DNA of 64,000 nt from Celeribacter ethanolicus (GTDB lineage Bacteria > Pseudomonadota > Alphaproteobacteria > Rhodobacterales > Rhodobacteraceae): positions 1 through 64,000 of the forward strand of contig NZ_LRUC01000006.1 in assembly GCF_001550095.1 (NCBI RefSeq). Reading direction: 5' to 3'. Made by a program: the position numbers and the translations under genes. Shown piece by piece: positions 53,152-62,109 of the stretch. The notes under the pieces were generated by a model. That model ran no database searches and was not told where the DNA came from. It saw only the letters and a program-made list of their open reading frames with translations. Within the stretch, counting starts at the first letter, position 1. Each line of letters starts with the position of its first letter.

Positions 53152-54417
53152 TTAGGACGCGATGAACTCGTTCCATTTGCGAACCATATACTGGTTCTCG
53201 TCCATGACGGAGTTCCAGCAGGCCACATGCCCCATGCGGTCATAGAAGGCCCCGCCATCGCGCGTCTCGCCCGCCTGCGCCAGAACGTCGCCAGTGGGTG
53301 AGGTGATGACGTCGGTCGCGGGTTTGCCTTCGAACCAGTAACCCCACTCGTTCTCGGACATGAACTCTTTCGAGGTTTCCGGCACTGCGGAGTAATAGCC
53401 TTGGCGCATCAGGTAGCCACCGACCCAGCCGGAGAGATACCAGTTGATGTATTCATAGGCCGCATCCAGCGCCATGCCGGACAGGTTCGCCGACAGGCCG
53501 ATGCCGCCGCCCCAGCTCCGATACCCCTCTTTCAGCGGCTGGTAGACGCATTCGATGCCGCGGGATTTCACAGCGGTGATCGCCGGCGACCACATCGACT
53601 GGATCACGACTTCGCCCGAGGCCATCAGGTTGACGCTCTCATCGAAGGTTTTCCAGAAGGCGCGGAACTGTCCGTTCTTTTTGGCTTCGGTGAAGATCGC
53701 CATGGTCTTGTCGATCTCTTCGCGGGTCATGTTGCCCTTGTCGCCATACTGGATTTCACCCATGGCTTCGCAGACCATCGCCATATCCATGATGCCGATG
53801 GAGGAAATGTCGAGGATCGAGGCCTTGCCTTTGAACTCCGGGTTCAGGAGTTCGGTCCAGCTCTCGATCGGACGCCCGATCAGGTCCGGGCGGATGCCCA
53901 GCGTGTCGGCGTTGTAGATCGTCGGGATGAGAGTCATCCAGTTGGTCTGTTCTTTGGCAAAGGTCTTTGATCCTTCGCCCTCGACAAAGCCGACGGTATG
54001 CGGCGCGGTGCCCTGTGCGATCACGCTTTCAGGGGTCAGTTTGCCGTCTTTGAAAATGCCGACGATCTTGTCGTAATTCGCGATCTTCGACACATCCATC
54101 GCCTGAAGGTTGCCGGTCGGCCAAACCTTTTTACAGATCCAATATTCGATGTCAGCGATGTCGAAGCTGTCGGGCTGGGTCGCGGCGCGCTGGGTCACCG
54201 AGTCAGAGTCGAGCGCGGTCATCTCAAGCGTGAAGCCAAGGTCTTCCTTCACCTTATTGGCCACATCGTTGAGGTTCGACACGCCGGTGCCGAACTGGCG
54301 CAGCGTGATGTCCTTGATCTCCTGAGCCCAGACCATGGGCGCCGGAAGGGCCGAGGCCGCGACGGCGGCCGCACCGCCCTTGAGCACCGCACGGCGCGAG
54401 TAACGCATTTTAGACAT
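53152..54417 (-). CDS. ABC transporter substrate-binding protein (PotD/PotF-type, Tat signal)
   Basis: A 421-residue periplasmic protein. The signal is Tat-like (RYSRRAVLKGGAAAVAASAL, cleavage near VWAQE). Mature features: ITLRQFGTGVSNLNDVANKV, MSENEWGYWFEGKPATDVIT and VACWNSVMDENQYMVRKWNE. It binds the cargo for the two permeases. The family imports polyamines and other small cations, but the cargo here is not defined. First of the SBP-permease-permease-racemase run. Confidence 0.87.
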   Translation of the reverse strand: MSKMRYSRRAVLKGGAAAVAASALPAPMVWAQEIKDITLRQFGTGVSNLNDVANKVKEDLGFTLEMTALDSDSVTQRAATQPDSFDIADIEYWICKKVWPTGNLQAMDVSKIANYDKIVGIFKDGKLTPESVIAQGTAPHTVGFVEGEGSKTFAKEQTNWMTLIPTIYNADTLGIRPDLIGRPIESWTELLNPEFKGKASILDISSIGIMDMAMVCEAMGEIQYGDKGNMTREEIDKTMAIFTEAKKNGQFRAFWKTFDESVNLMASGEVVIQSMWSPAITAVKSRGIECVYQPLKEGYRSWGGGIGLSANLSGMALDAAYEYINWYLSGWVGGYLMRQGYYSAVPETSKEFMSENEWGYWFEGKPATDVITSPTGDVLAQAGETRDGGAFYDRMGHVACWNSVMDENQYMVRKWNEFIAS

Positions 54418-54449
54418 GTGATTCTTCCCTTGTTGGATGGATCGTAGAG

Positions 54450-55424
54450 TTAAGCCTGGAGGCGGTGGGCCCGCCCCTCGTCCCAGGCGAGGCTGACCGC
54501 ATCGCCCGGATTTTTCGGATTCGCATAGAAGGTGCTCTCGGGCACGAGCGCCAAAACCTCTTCGCCCGCCTCGGTCATCGAGGTCATCGCCACATGTGCG
54601 CCCTGATATTCGACGGAGGTCACCGTGGCCGACAGGCCGTGATCGCCCAGAACGACCTCATCGGCCCGAAGCGCCACCTTGGCCCCATCCAGCGAAATGA
54701 CATTATGCCCGCCCATGAACCGCGCCACGAATTCGGTTTTCGGCGCGTTCCACACGTCGCGCGCGGCCCCTGCCTGTTCGATCACCGCATTGTTCATCAC
54801 GACGATCTCGTCGGCGAGCGCCAGTGCTTCGTCCTGCCCGTGGGTGACGTGGATGAAGGTGATGCCCAATTCGCGTTGCAGACGTTTCAACTCGGCACGC
54901 ACCTTGATCCGCAGAAAGGGATCGAGCGCCGACAAAGGTTCGTCGAGCAACAGAACCCGCGGTTTCGTCACCAGAGCGCGGGCCAAAGCGACGCGCTGTT
55001 GCTGGCCGCCGGAGAGTTGCGCGGGCAGGCGCTGGGCAAAGCTGGTCATATGGACCAGCTCCAGCATCTCGTCGGCGGCCTTATGGCGGCTCGGCTTGTC
55101 GACGCCCCTCATCCGAAGCGAAAACGCCACGTTGTCGCGCACCGAGAGATGCGGGAACAATGCGTAAGACTGGAACATCATCGCCGTACCGCGTTTCGCG
55201 GGGGGCAGATGGGCAATGTCCAGCCCGTCGAGCACGATCGAGCCGTCGGAGACGCTTTCATGCCCTGCTATCATCCGCAATGTCGTCGACTTGCCACAGC
55301 CGGACGGCCCCAGCAGGCACACATAGGTGCCGTTGTGAAACACGTAATTCACATCCCTCACGGCGACCGTGTCGCCATAGCGTTTGGTCAGATGTACGAG
55401 TTCGAGATCTTGTCCAGAGCGCAT
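54450..55424 (-). CDS. ABC transporter ATP-binding protein (PotA type)
   Basis: About 324 residues. Walker [18 protein letters not shown]-loop FQSYALFPHLSVRDNVAFSL, signature LSGGQQQRVALARALVTKPR, Walker B VLLLDEPLSALDPF, switch His in IHVTHGQDEAL. A C-terminal TOBE domain ends AWDEGRAHRL. The ATG at 55424 is used; an upstream open frame is not coding. It is upstream of the binding-protein gene and divergent from the GntR regulator. Confidence 0.92.
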   Translation of the reverse strand: MRSGQDLELVHLTKRYGDTVAVRDVNYVFHNGTYVCLLGPSGCGKSTTLRMIAGHESVSDGSIVLDGLDIAHLPPAKRGTAMMFQSYALFPHLSVRDNVAFSLRMRGVDKPSRHKAADEMLELVHMTSFAQRLPAQLSGGQQQRVALARALVTKPRVLLLDEPLSALDPFLRIKVRAELKRLQRELGITFIHVTHGQDEALALADEIVVMNNAVIEQAGAARDVWNAPKTEFVARFMGGHNVISLDGAKVALRADEVVLGDHGLSATVTSVEYQGAHVAMTSMTEAGEEVLALVPESTFYANPKNPGDAVSLAWDEGRAHRLQA

Positions 55425-55571
55425 GTCTGTCCGCCTTGTCTGCGTTTCGATGTGCCGACGCTGAGCCGGTTTCCTGCAAGCCCGAAGATTTTTTCGTCCT
55501 CCTGACCCTGCGGAACGCGAAATGCCTGTCGATTGGGCGCGTCGTACATAAGAGTGCATTAATTATGCGCT

Positions 55572-55589
55572 ATTATTGTATACAATAAT
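55572..55589. promoter_or_regulatory. 18-bp perfect palindrome in the ABC/GntR divergent promoter
   Basis: ATTATTGTATACAATAAT is fully self-complementary, with a TTGTATACAA core typical of GntR/FadR operators. It lies between the ATPase gene (minus) and the GntR gene (plus). A second inverted repeat, GCAT-N5-ATGC, sits at 55556-55568. Both probably bind the adjacent GntR protein. Confidence 0.65.
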
Positions 55590-55673
55590 GTGGACGATAT
55601 TTTTCCACCCCCGGACTTGAGAATCAGTGCCCGGGGCGGAAAGTAGACCGATCAGAAGACGAAGGACGATGTC

Positions 55674-56360
55674 ATGGTGGAGCCGGTTGAGCAGAAAGAA
55701 AGCGGAAGCGCGCGGGTTGCGGAAAGTCTCGCCATGGCGATCCACGAACACCGGCTCTCCCCGGGCATGAAGCTCAGCGAGGACGAGGTGGGCGAGATCT
55801 ACGGTGTCAGCCGCACCGTGGTGCGCGCGGCGCTGCAACAGCTCGCCCATGACCATCTCGTCGAATTGAAACGCAACCGCGGCGCGTTTGTCGCCCAGCC
55901 CTCCGTCAAGGAGGCGCGCGAGGTGTTCGAGGCCCGCGCCTTGCTGGAGCCGCGCACCGCCCGCTCCGCCGCCGAACGCGCCACGCCCGAAGACGTCGAA
56001 ATTCTGCAACGGCACATCGACGAGGAACACGCGGCGCTGCACGCGGGCGACACGGGCCGTGCGCTGCATCTTTCCGGCAAATTCCATGTCGAGATCGCCC
56101 GCATTGCCGATCAGACCACAGTTGCCGATTTCATTGCCCAGCTCGTCTCCCGCTCCTCGCTGATCATCGCGCTCTATTGGCAGCGGCGTACAGCACTTTG
56201 TGAAAGCCATGCCCATGACGCACTGATCAAGGCGCTCGCCCGTCATGACGGCGCGGCGGCCGAGGAAATGATGAAACACCACCTGCTCGACCTTCTGACC
56301 TCGCTCGATCTGCGCGATCAGCCCTCGGTGCCGAAATCCCTCAAGGAGGCGTTGATTTGA
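55674..56360 (+). CDS. GntR-family regulator (FCD subgroup) of the ABC locus
   Basis: A 228-residue transcription factor: winged helix-turn-helix with AESLAMAIHEHRLSPGMKLS, YGVSRTVVRAALQQLAHDHL and wing KRNRGAFVAQPS. FCD domain: AREVFEARALLEPRTARSAA, FHVEIARIADQTTVADFIAQ, HDALIKALARHDGAAAEEMM. It is divergent from the ABC genes with a perfect palindrome between. Its stop overlaps the GNAT start. Confidence 0.87.
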   Translation: MVEPVEQKESGSARVAESLAMAIHEHRLSPGMKLSEDEVGEIYGVSRTVVRAALQQLAHDHLVELKRNRGAFVAQPSVKEAREVFEARALLEPRTARSAAERATPEDVEILQRHIDEEHAALHAGDTGRALHLSGKFHVEIARIADQTTVADFIAQLVSRSSLIIALYWQRRTALCESHAHDALIKALARHDGAAAEEMMKHHLLDLLTSLDLRDQPSVPKSLKEALI

Positions 56361-57190
56361 TCCTGCGCACCGCCAGCGCTGCCGAAGTCGCCACCCTGCT
56401 CGACTGGGCGGCGGAAGAGGGCTGGAACCCCGGGCTTGACGACGCGGACCCTTTCGCCAATGCCGACCAGAACGGGTTTTTCGTCGCCGAAAAGAAAAGC
56501 GGCCTCGTCGCCGCGATCTCTGTGGTCAATCATTGTCCGGGGTTTGCTTTCCTTGGGCTCTACATCTGTCGCCCGAAATATCGCGGGCGGGGCATCGGAC
56601 TGAAACTCTGGCAGCACGCGCTCGACCACGCGGGCGACCGCACCGTCGGTCTCGATGGCGTCGCCGCGCAACAGGACAATTACGCCCGCTCGGGGTTCGT
56701 CAAAACCGGCACGACGGCGCGGTTTGAAGGCGCTGTGACGGCGCAGGAGGATGCCAATATCCGCCCCGTCTCCCATACGGACCTTGCCGATCTCGGCGGG
56801 CTCGACCTTCTGGCCAACGGTTTTCTGCGCCCGCGGTTTCTCTCCGGCTGGTTCGGCGATACCGAAACCCGTCGCACTATGGTGCTCGATGGCCACGACG
56901 GCCCGCTCGGTTTCGCCACCGCGCGTCTGTGTCGGGAAGGGTGCAAGATCGGCCCGCTCGTTGCTCCCGATGAGGACAGTGCCCTGCGCCTGATCGCCGC
57001 CGCCTGTGCCGCGCTCGGTCAGGGCACGGCCATCCTCGATGTGCCGGAGATGCAGTCCGGCTTTCGTAACACGCTGGTCGAGAGCGATTGGCAGATCACT
57101 TTCGAGACCGCGCGCATGTATCGCGGAGAGCCGCCCGCGCCGGGCCATCCCGAAACCCTGTTCGGCGTCGCCACTCTGGAACTTGGATGA
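56357..57190 (+). CDS. Two-domain GNAT acetyltransferase
   Basis: A 277-residue protein. The N-terminal GNAT domain has FVAEKKSGLVAAISVVNHCP and the acetyl-CoA loop RPKYRGRGIGLKLWQHALDH (RGxG). The C-terminal half (DGHDGPLGFATARLCREGCK, IGPLVAPDEDSALRLIAAAC) looks like a second GNAT fold of the Acetyltransf_18 type. A TTG start with GGAGG nine bases upstream, overlapping the GntR stop. It may modify the compound imported by the ABC system. Confidence 0.78.
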   Translation: MILRTASAAEVATLLDWAAEEGWNPGLDDADPFANADQNGFFVAEKKSGLVAAISVVNHCPGFAFLGLYICRPKYRGRGIGLKLWQHALDHAGDRTVGLDGVAAQQDNYARSGFVKTGTTARFEGAVTAQEDANIRPVSHTDLADLGGLDLLANGFLRPRFLSGWFGDTETRRTMVLDGHDGPLGFATARLCREGCKIGPLVAPDEDSALRLIAAACAALGQGTAILDVPEMQSGFRNTLVESDWQITFETARMYRGEPPAPGHPETLFGVATLELG

Positions 57191-57232
57191 TCCCGACCGC
57201 TCTGGCATAGTCGGCCCGAAGGGGAGGCGGCG

Positions 57233-57916
57233 ATGTTCGATCTGGTGATTTTCGATTGCGACGGGGTCCTGATCGACAGCGAGGTGATTTCCGCCCGCAT
57301 GTTGATCGCGGAACTGGCCGCATATGGTGTCGAGATCGACACGGCCTATGTCGCGGAGCATTTTCTGGGCCGCAGCTATCCGACCGTGCTCAGGACCATC
57401 CGCGACGCCTTCCAGGTTGCCCTCCCCGACGGCTTCGAAACCGGGTATCGCGCCCGGCTGATCGACGGATTCCGGGCCGCCCTCGTGCCGGTCCCGGGTG
57501 TGCGCGAGGTTGTCGAACGGCTTGCCGTGCCCTATGCGCTGGCCACCAGCTCGAGTCCGCCGCGCCTGTGCGAATCCCTTGAAATCGCGGGGCTGAACGA
57601 CCTGTTCGAGGGCTGTGCGACCACCGCTTCCGAGGTGGTTCATGGCAAACCGGCGCCCGATCTCTTTCTCCGTGTGGCGGAGAAATTCTCTGTCGAACCA
57701 AGCCGTTGCCTCGTGATCGAGGATTCGCTCGCCGGGGTGCAGGCCGGGCTCGCCGCGGGCATGACCGTCTGGCGCTTCACCGGCGGGAGCCATCTCGCCG
57801 GGCTCGATCTCGCCCTGCCTGCCGACGCCACCCCGCATCGCGTGTTTGCAAGTTTCGGGGAATTCTTCCATGCTGCCCCGCAGCTTCTGAACAAGGATCC
57901 CAAGCATGCAGCTTAA
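57233..57916 (+). CDS. HAD-family hydrolase (phosphatase) of the polyol operon
   Basis: A 227-residue HAD IA phosphatase: motif I FDLVIFDCDGVLIDSEVIS (two Asp residues), motif II YALATSSSPPRL (Ser/Thr), motif III VVHGKPAPDLFLRVAEKFSV and motif IV LVIEDSLAGVQAGLAAGMTV. Such enzymes near polyol genes likely remove phosphate from sugar or polyol phosphates. It overlaps the SorC gene by 11 bases. Confidence 0.88.
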   Translation: MFDLVIFDCDGVLIDSEVISARMLIAELAAYGVEIDTAYVAEHFLGRSYPTVLRTIRDAFQVALPDGFETGYRARLIDGFRAALVPVPGVREVVERLAVPYALATSSSPPRLCESLEIAGLNDLFEGCATTASEVVHGKPAPDLFLRVAEKFSVEPSRCLVIEDSLAGVQAGLAAGMTVWRFTGGSHLAGLDLALPADATPHRVFASFGEFFHAAPQLLNKDPKHAA

Positions 57917-58874
57917 GCCACAAGGTCTGTCCGAGGAGAGCGAAGTGTCCCCCCGTGACATGGCGGCTCGGGCGGCATGGTTGTCCTTTGTCGGCGGCCT
58001 GACCCAGGACCAGATCGCGCAACAACTCGGCATCTCGCGTCAACGCGCACAGCGCCTCGTGGCGCGGGCTTCGGCGGAGGGGTTGATCCGGGTGCGCATC
58101 GAACATCCGATCGCGGCCTGTCTCGATCTCGAACGGGCGCTGAAGGCACGGTTCGGGCTGGAGCAGGCCCGCGTCTCTCCGGCGCTTGCCGCGGGGAGCG
58201 ACCCGCTTCTGGGCCTTGCGCCTTTCGTCGCGCCGGAGCTTGAACGGATCTTCGAGGCGGAGGGGCCCAAGGTCTTTGCGCTTGGCACCGGGCGGACGCT
58301 CAAGACCGTGGTCGAGCATCTGCGCACGGTCGAGGGCGCGCATCACAAGCTGGTCTCCCTGATCGGCAATGTCGCCCCGGACGGTTCCGCCTCGTTTTAC
58401 GAGGTGATCATGCGCTTCGCCGAAAAGACCCGCGCGCGGCATTATCCGATGTCCGCTCCGGTCTCGGCGCGCGACGATGTGGAGCTGGCGCTCTATCGGT
58501 CCCTGCCACATGTGAAGGCCTCGCGGGCGCTGGCGAAATCTGCCGATCTCGCCATTGTCGGCATCGGCCAGCTCGGGGATGACGCGCCGCTCTACGTCGA
58601 CGGCTTCCTGACCGCCGGAGAGCTCACCGATCTGCGCACCGCCGGTGGGGTGGGGGAGATCTGCGGACATATTTTCGACCGCGACGGGCGCTATCTCGAC
58701 CACCCCGTGAACCACCGCATGGTCGGGGTGCAGGTGCCCGAGGGCCGCATGCCGGTCTATTGCGTCGGTGCGGGGGCAAGCAAGGTTCCCGCCCTGCGCG
58801 CGGCGCTTCAGGGGAGGCTCCTGGCCGGGCTGTTCACCGATGAGGAAACGGCCAGAGAATTGATTTCCAAGTAA
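57906..58874 (+). CDS. SorC/DeoR-like sugar-binding transcriptional regulator
   Basis: A 322-residue regulator: N-terminal helix-turn-helix GGLTQDQIAQQLGISRQRAQ, then a sugar-binding domain (KVFALGTGRTLKTVVEHLRT, KSADLAIVGIGQLGDDAPLY, GGVGEICGHIFDRDGRYLDH). Members sense sugar or polyol phosphates. It is directly upstream of the SmoEFGK operon and the likely binder of the inverted repeat at 58932-58964. Confidence 0.88.
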   Translation: MQLKPQGLSEESEVSPRDMAARAAWLSFVGGLTQDQIAQQLGISRQRAQRLVARASAEGLIRVRIEHPIAACLDLERALKARFGLEQARVSPALAAGSDPLLGLAPFVAPELERIFEAEGPKVFALGTGRTLKTVVEHLRTVEGAHHKLVSLIGNVAPDGSASFYEVIMRFAEKTRARHYPMSAPVSARDDVELALYRSLPHVKASRALAKSADLAIVGIGQLGDDAPLYVDGFLTAGELTDLRTAGGVGEICGHIFDRDGRYLDHPVNHRMVGVQVPEGRMPVYCVGAGASKVPALRAALQGRLLAGLFTDEETARELISK

Positions 58875-58909
58875 TATTCTCCGGAAAAATCGTGTGGGTG
58901 GAAAGCACC

Positions 58910-58964
58910 TTGACAGACCCACGCACATATATGAGCATTAGTTCATGATATGGGCAAATGCTCA
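58910..58964 (+). promoter_or_regulatory. smoE promoter with a TGAGCATT inverted repeat
   Basis: TTGACA at 58910-58915 is a consensus -35. Downstream, TGAGCATT (58932-58939) and AATGCTCA (58957-58964) form a perfect inverted repeat with a 17-base spacer. I could not settle the -10. The repeat probably binds the SorC protein. The smoE ATG is 20 bases later, after GGGAGG. Confidence 0.6.
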
Positions 58965-58983
58965 AATCTAATGGGAGGATATC

Positions 58984-60294
58984 ATGAACACGACTTTCCG
59001 CGCCCTCATGGGGGCGTGCGCTCTTGCTGCATTGGCGACAGGGGCCACTTCCGAAATCATCACGGTTGCCACCGTCAACAACGGCGACATGATCCGCATG
59101 CAGGGTCTGATGGACGATTTTTACGCCAAACATCCCGACATCGAAGTGGAGTGGGTCACGTTGGAGGAAAACGTGCTGCGCCAACGGGTGACGCAGGATG
59201 TGGCCACCAAAGGCGGGCAGTTCGACGTGATGACCATCGGGACCTATGAGGTGCCGATCTGGGGTGAGCGTGGCTGGCTTGTGTCGCTCAATGATCTGCC
59301 GGAGAGCTATGACGTCGACGATCTTCTGCCCGCGATCCGCGATGGCCTGACCGTCGATGACGAGCTTTACGCTGCGCCGTTTTATGGCGAGAGCTCGATG
59401 GTGATGTATCGCACCGACCTGATGGAAAAGGCGGGTCTTGAGATGCCCGACGCCCCGACCTGGGCTTTCATCAAAGAAGCCGCCGCTGCGATGACCGACA
59501 AGGACAACGAAGTCTACGGCATCTGCCTGCGCGGCAAGGCGGGCTGGGGCGAGAACATGGCGTTCCTCTCGGCGATGGCCAACTCCTACGGTGCGCGCTG
59601 GTTCGATATGGACTGGCAGCCGCAGTTCAACACCGAGGCCTGGGCCAACACGCTCAATGACTATCTTGAGCTGATGAACAATTACGGTCCTCCGGGCGCG
59701 TCGGGCAACGGGTTCAACGAGAACCTCGCGCTGTTCCAGACCGGCAAATGCGGCATGTGGATCGACGCCACCGTTGCGGCCTCTTTCGTGACCAACCCGA
59801 ACGACAGCCAGGTGGCCGACAGCGTCGGCTTCGCGCAGGCACCGGACAACGGTCTTGGCCCGCGTGGCAACTGGCTTTGGGCGTGGAACCTCGGCATTCC
59901 GGCGGGCACGCAGAAAGTCGATGCAGCGAAGGCCTTTGTCGAATGGGCGACGTCGAAAGACTACACTGCGTTGGTCGCGTCCAAAGAAGGTTGGGCCAAT
60001 GTGCCGCCGGGCACGCGTCAGTCGCTTTACGAGAACCCGGAGTATCAGGCCGTGCCGTTCGCCAAGATGACGCTCGAATCCATCCTCTCGGCGGACCCGA
60101 AACATCCGACCGTGGATGAAGTGCCTTACGTGGGCGTGCAATTCGTCGCGATCCCGGAATTTCAGGGCATTGGCACCGCTGTCGGCCAGCAATTCTCTGC
60201 GGCTCTGGCCGGTCAGATGAGCGCCGAACAGGCTTTGGACAATGCACAGAAACTCACCGAGCGTGAGATGATGAAGGCCGGATACATCAAGTAA
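58984..60294 (+). CDS. smoE: Polyol (sorbitol/mannitol) ABC transporter substrate-binding protein
   Basis: A 436-residue periplasmic protein with signal peptide (ALMGACALAALATGATSEII). Mature: QGLMDDFYAKHPDIEVEWVT, GGQFDVMTIGTYEVPIWGER, YGESSMVMYRTDLMEKAGLE and GNWLWAWNLGIPAGTQKVDA, a pattern matching SmoE of Rhodobacter. It binds sorbitol or mannitol. First gene of the smo operon, followed by a strong hairpin. Confidence 0.9.
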   Translation: MNTTFRALMGACALAALATGATSEIITVATVNNGDMIRMQGLMDDFYAKHPDIEVEWVTLEENVLRQRVTQDVATKGGQFDVMTIGTYEVPIWGERGWLVSLNDLPESYDVDDLLPAIRDGLTVDDELYAAPFYGESSMVMYRTDLMEKAGLEMPDAPTWAFIKEAAAAMTDKDNEVYGICLRGKAGWGENMAFLSAMANSYGARWFDMDWQPQFNTEAWANTLNDYLELMNNYGPPGASGNGFNENLALFQTGKCGMWIDATVAASFVTNPNDSQVADSVGFAQAPDNGLGPRGNWLWAWNLGIPAGTQKVDAAKAFVEWATSKDYTALVASKEGWANVPPGTRQSLYENPEYQAVPFAKMTLESILSADPKHPTVDEVPYVGVQFVAIPEFQGIGTAVGQQFSAALAGQMSAEQALDNAQKLTEREMMKAGYIK

Positions 60295-60306
60295 ACCGTC
60301 CTCCTC

Positions 60307-60339
60307 GCGGGCCGGTCCCCAGTTCCGGCCCGCATTTTT
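60307..60339 (+). terminator. Hairpin with U-tract between smoE and smoF (attenuator)
   Basis: GCGGGCCGG (60307-60315) pairs perfectly with CCGGCCCGC (60325-60333) and is followed by ATTTTTC. It has all features of an intrinsic terminator but sits inside the operon, so it probably lowers expression of the permease genes relative to smoE. Confidence 0.8.
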
Positions 60340-60364
60340 CCCTCTGATCGCCGAGGCACCTGTC

Positions 60365-61237
60365 ATGGCCACGAAACATTCCCGCATGAGCGCGCGGCTC
60401 ATGATCTCGCCCGCTGTTCTTTTGCTCTTGGGCTGGATGCTGATCCCGCTGTCGATGACACTCTATTTCTCGTTCCTGCGCTACAACCTGTTGATGCCGG
60501 GGATGGAGGAATTCACCGGGCTCACGAATTATCGCTTTTTCCTCACCGACCCTGCCTTCTTTGCCGCGCTTTGGAACACGATCGCGCTGGTGGTCGGTGT
60601 CCTGGTGGTCACCGTGATCGGCGGCATCCTTTTGGCGCTTTTGCTCGATCAGCCGTTTTTCGGTCAGGGTATCGTGCGCATTCTGGTCATCGCGCCGTTC
60701 TTTGTCATGCCGACCGTCTCGGCGCTGGTGTGGAAGAACATGTTCATGAACCCGGTGAACGGTCTCTTTGCCCATGCCGCCAAGGCGCTGGGGTTGCAGC
60801 CCTTTGATTTCCTGTCCTCGGCCCCTCTGGCCTCGATCATCGGGATTGTAAGCTGGCAATGGCTGCCCTTTGCGACGCTGATCCTGCTGACGGCTTTGCA
60901 GTCTCTCGATCAGGAACAACTCGAGGCGGCTGAGATGGACGGAGCGCCGTGGATCAAGCGGTTCTGGTACATCATGCTGCCGCATCTGGCCCGCGCGATC
61001 ACCGTGGTGATCCTGATCCAGACGATTTTCCTCTTGTCGGTTTTCGCCGAGATCCTTGTGACCACCAACGGCGGTCCGGGCACGGCGTCCACGAACCTCA
61101 CCTACCTCATCTACATGCAGTCTCTGCTGCAATTCGATGTGGGCGGTGGCTCCGCCGGTGGCGTCGTCGCCATCATCCTCGCCAATATCGTTGCGATCTT
61201 CCTGATGCGGATGATCGGCAAGAATCTCGACGCGTAA
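60365..61237 (+). CDS. smoF: Polyol ABC transporter permease SmoF
   Basis: A 290-residue permease with six helices (SARLMISPAVLLLLGWMLIP at the N-terminus). EAA loop: QLEAAEMDGAPWIKRFWYIM. The C-terminal part ends IFLMRMIGKNLDA. It partners SmoG. The gene is 13 bases before smoG. Confidence 0.92.
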   Translation: MATKHSRMSARLMISPAVLLLLGWMLIPLSMTLYFSFLRYNLLMPGMEEFTGLTNYRFFLTDPAFFAALWNTIALVVGVLVVTVIGGILLALLLDQPFFGQGIVRILVIAPFFVMPTVSALVWKNMFMNPVNGLFAHAAKALGLQPFDFLSSAPLASIIGIVSWQWLPFATLILLTALQSLDQEQLEAAEMDGAPWIKRFWYIMLPHLARAITVVILIQTIFLLSVFAEILVTTNGGPGTASTNLTYLIYMQSLLQFDVGGGSAGGVVAIILANIVAIFLMRMIGKNLDA

Positions 61238-61249
61238 GGAGGTGATCCC

Positions 61250-62080
61250 ATGGCACGTTCCGTTTCAACCCGGCGCAAACTGATCACAACTGTCTTCGCA
61301 TGGGCCATCGGCATCGCGATCTTTTTCCCGATCCTCTGGACCATCCTGACCTCGTTCAAGACCGAGGCCGCCGCCATCGCCGATCCGCCCGTCTGGTTCA
61401 ACTTCGATTGGACGGTGGAGAATTACGCCACGGTGCAGGAGCGCTCGAATTACTTCCGGCACTTCATGAACTCGGTCATCATCTCCGGCGGCTCGACGCT
61501 TTTGGGTCTGATCATCGCGGTGCCTGCCGCATGGTCGATGGCCTTCGTGCCCGCCAAGCGCACCAAAGACGTTTTGATGTGGATGCTCTCGACCAAGATG
61601 CTGCCGCCCGTTGGCGTTTTGGTCCCGATTTACCTGTTGTTCCGCGACCTTGGCCTCTTGGATACGCGCATCGGTCTGGTGATCGTTCTGACGCTCATCA
61701 ACCTGCCGATCATCGTCTGGATGCTCTACACCTATTTCAAGGAAATACCCGGTGAAATTCTCGAAGCTGCTCGGATGGACGGGGCGAGTCTTCGTTCGGA
61801 GATCATCCATGTGCTGACGCCGATGGCGATCCCCGGCATGGCCTCGACGGTGCTGTTGAACATCATTCTCGCGTGGAATGAAGCGTTCTGGACCCTCAAC
61901 CTGACCGCCGCGAAAGCAGCCCCCCTCACGGCTTTCATCGCCAGCTACTCAAGTCCCGAGGGCCTGTTCTACGCCAAGCTTTCCGCCGCCTCCACCATGG
62001 CCATCGCGCCGATCCTGATCATGGGCTGGTTCAGCCAGAAACAACTCGTCCGGGGCCTGACCTTCGGCGCAGTTAAATAA
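61250..62080 (+). CDS. smoG: Polyol ABC transporter permease SmoG
   Basis: A 276-residue permease with six helices (LITTVFAWAIGIAIFFPILW first). EAA loop: EILEAARMDGASLRSEIIHV. It ends FSQKQLVRGLTFGAVK, a typical MalG-family end. It follows smoF and precedes smoK by 29 bases. Confidence 0.92.
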   Translation: MARSVSTRRKLITTVFAWAIGIAIFFPILWTILTSFKTEAAAIADPPVWFNFDWTVENYATVQERSNYFRHFMNSVIISGGSTLLGLIIAVPAAWSMAFVPAKRTKDVLMWMLSTKMLPPVGVLVPIYLLFRDLGLLDTRIGLVIVLTLINLPIIVWMLYTYFKEIPGEILEAARMDGASLRSEIIHVLTPMAIPGMASTVLLNIILAWNEAFWTLNLTAAKAAPLTAFIASYSSPEGLFYAKLSAASTMAIAPILIMGWFSQKQLVRGLTFGAVK

Positions 62081-62109
62081 TGCTGTGAAATAAGAAAAGG
62101 ACCTTCGAC

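Noticed and set aside
56318-60402. Long minus-strand open frames opposite the GNAT, HAD, SorC and smoE genes
   Set aside because: All are antisense to genes with intact catalytic motifs; compositions are typical of shadow frames.
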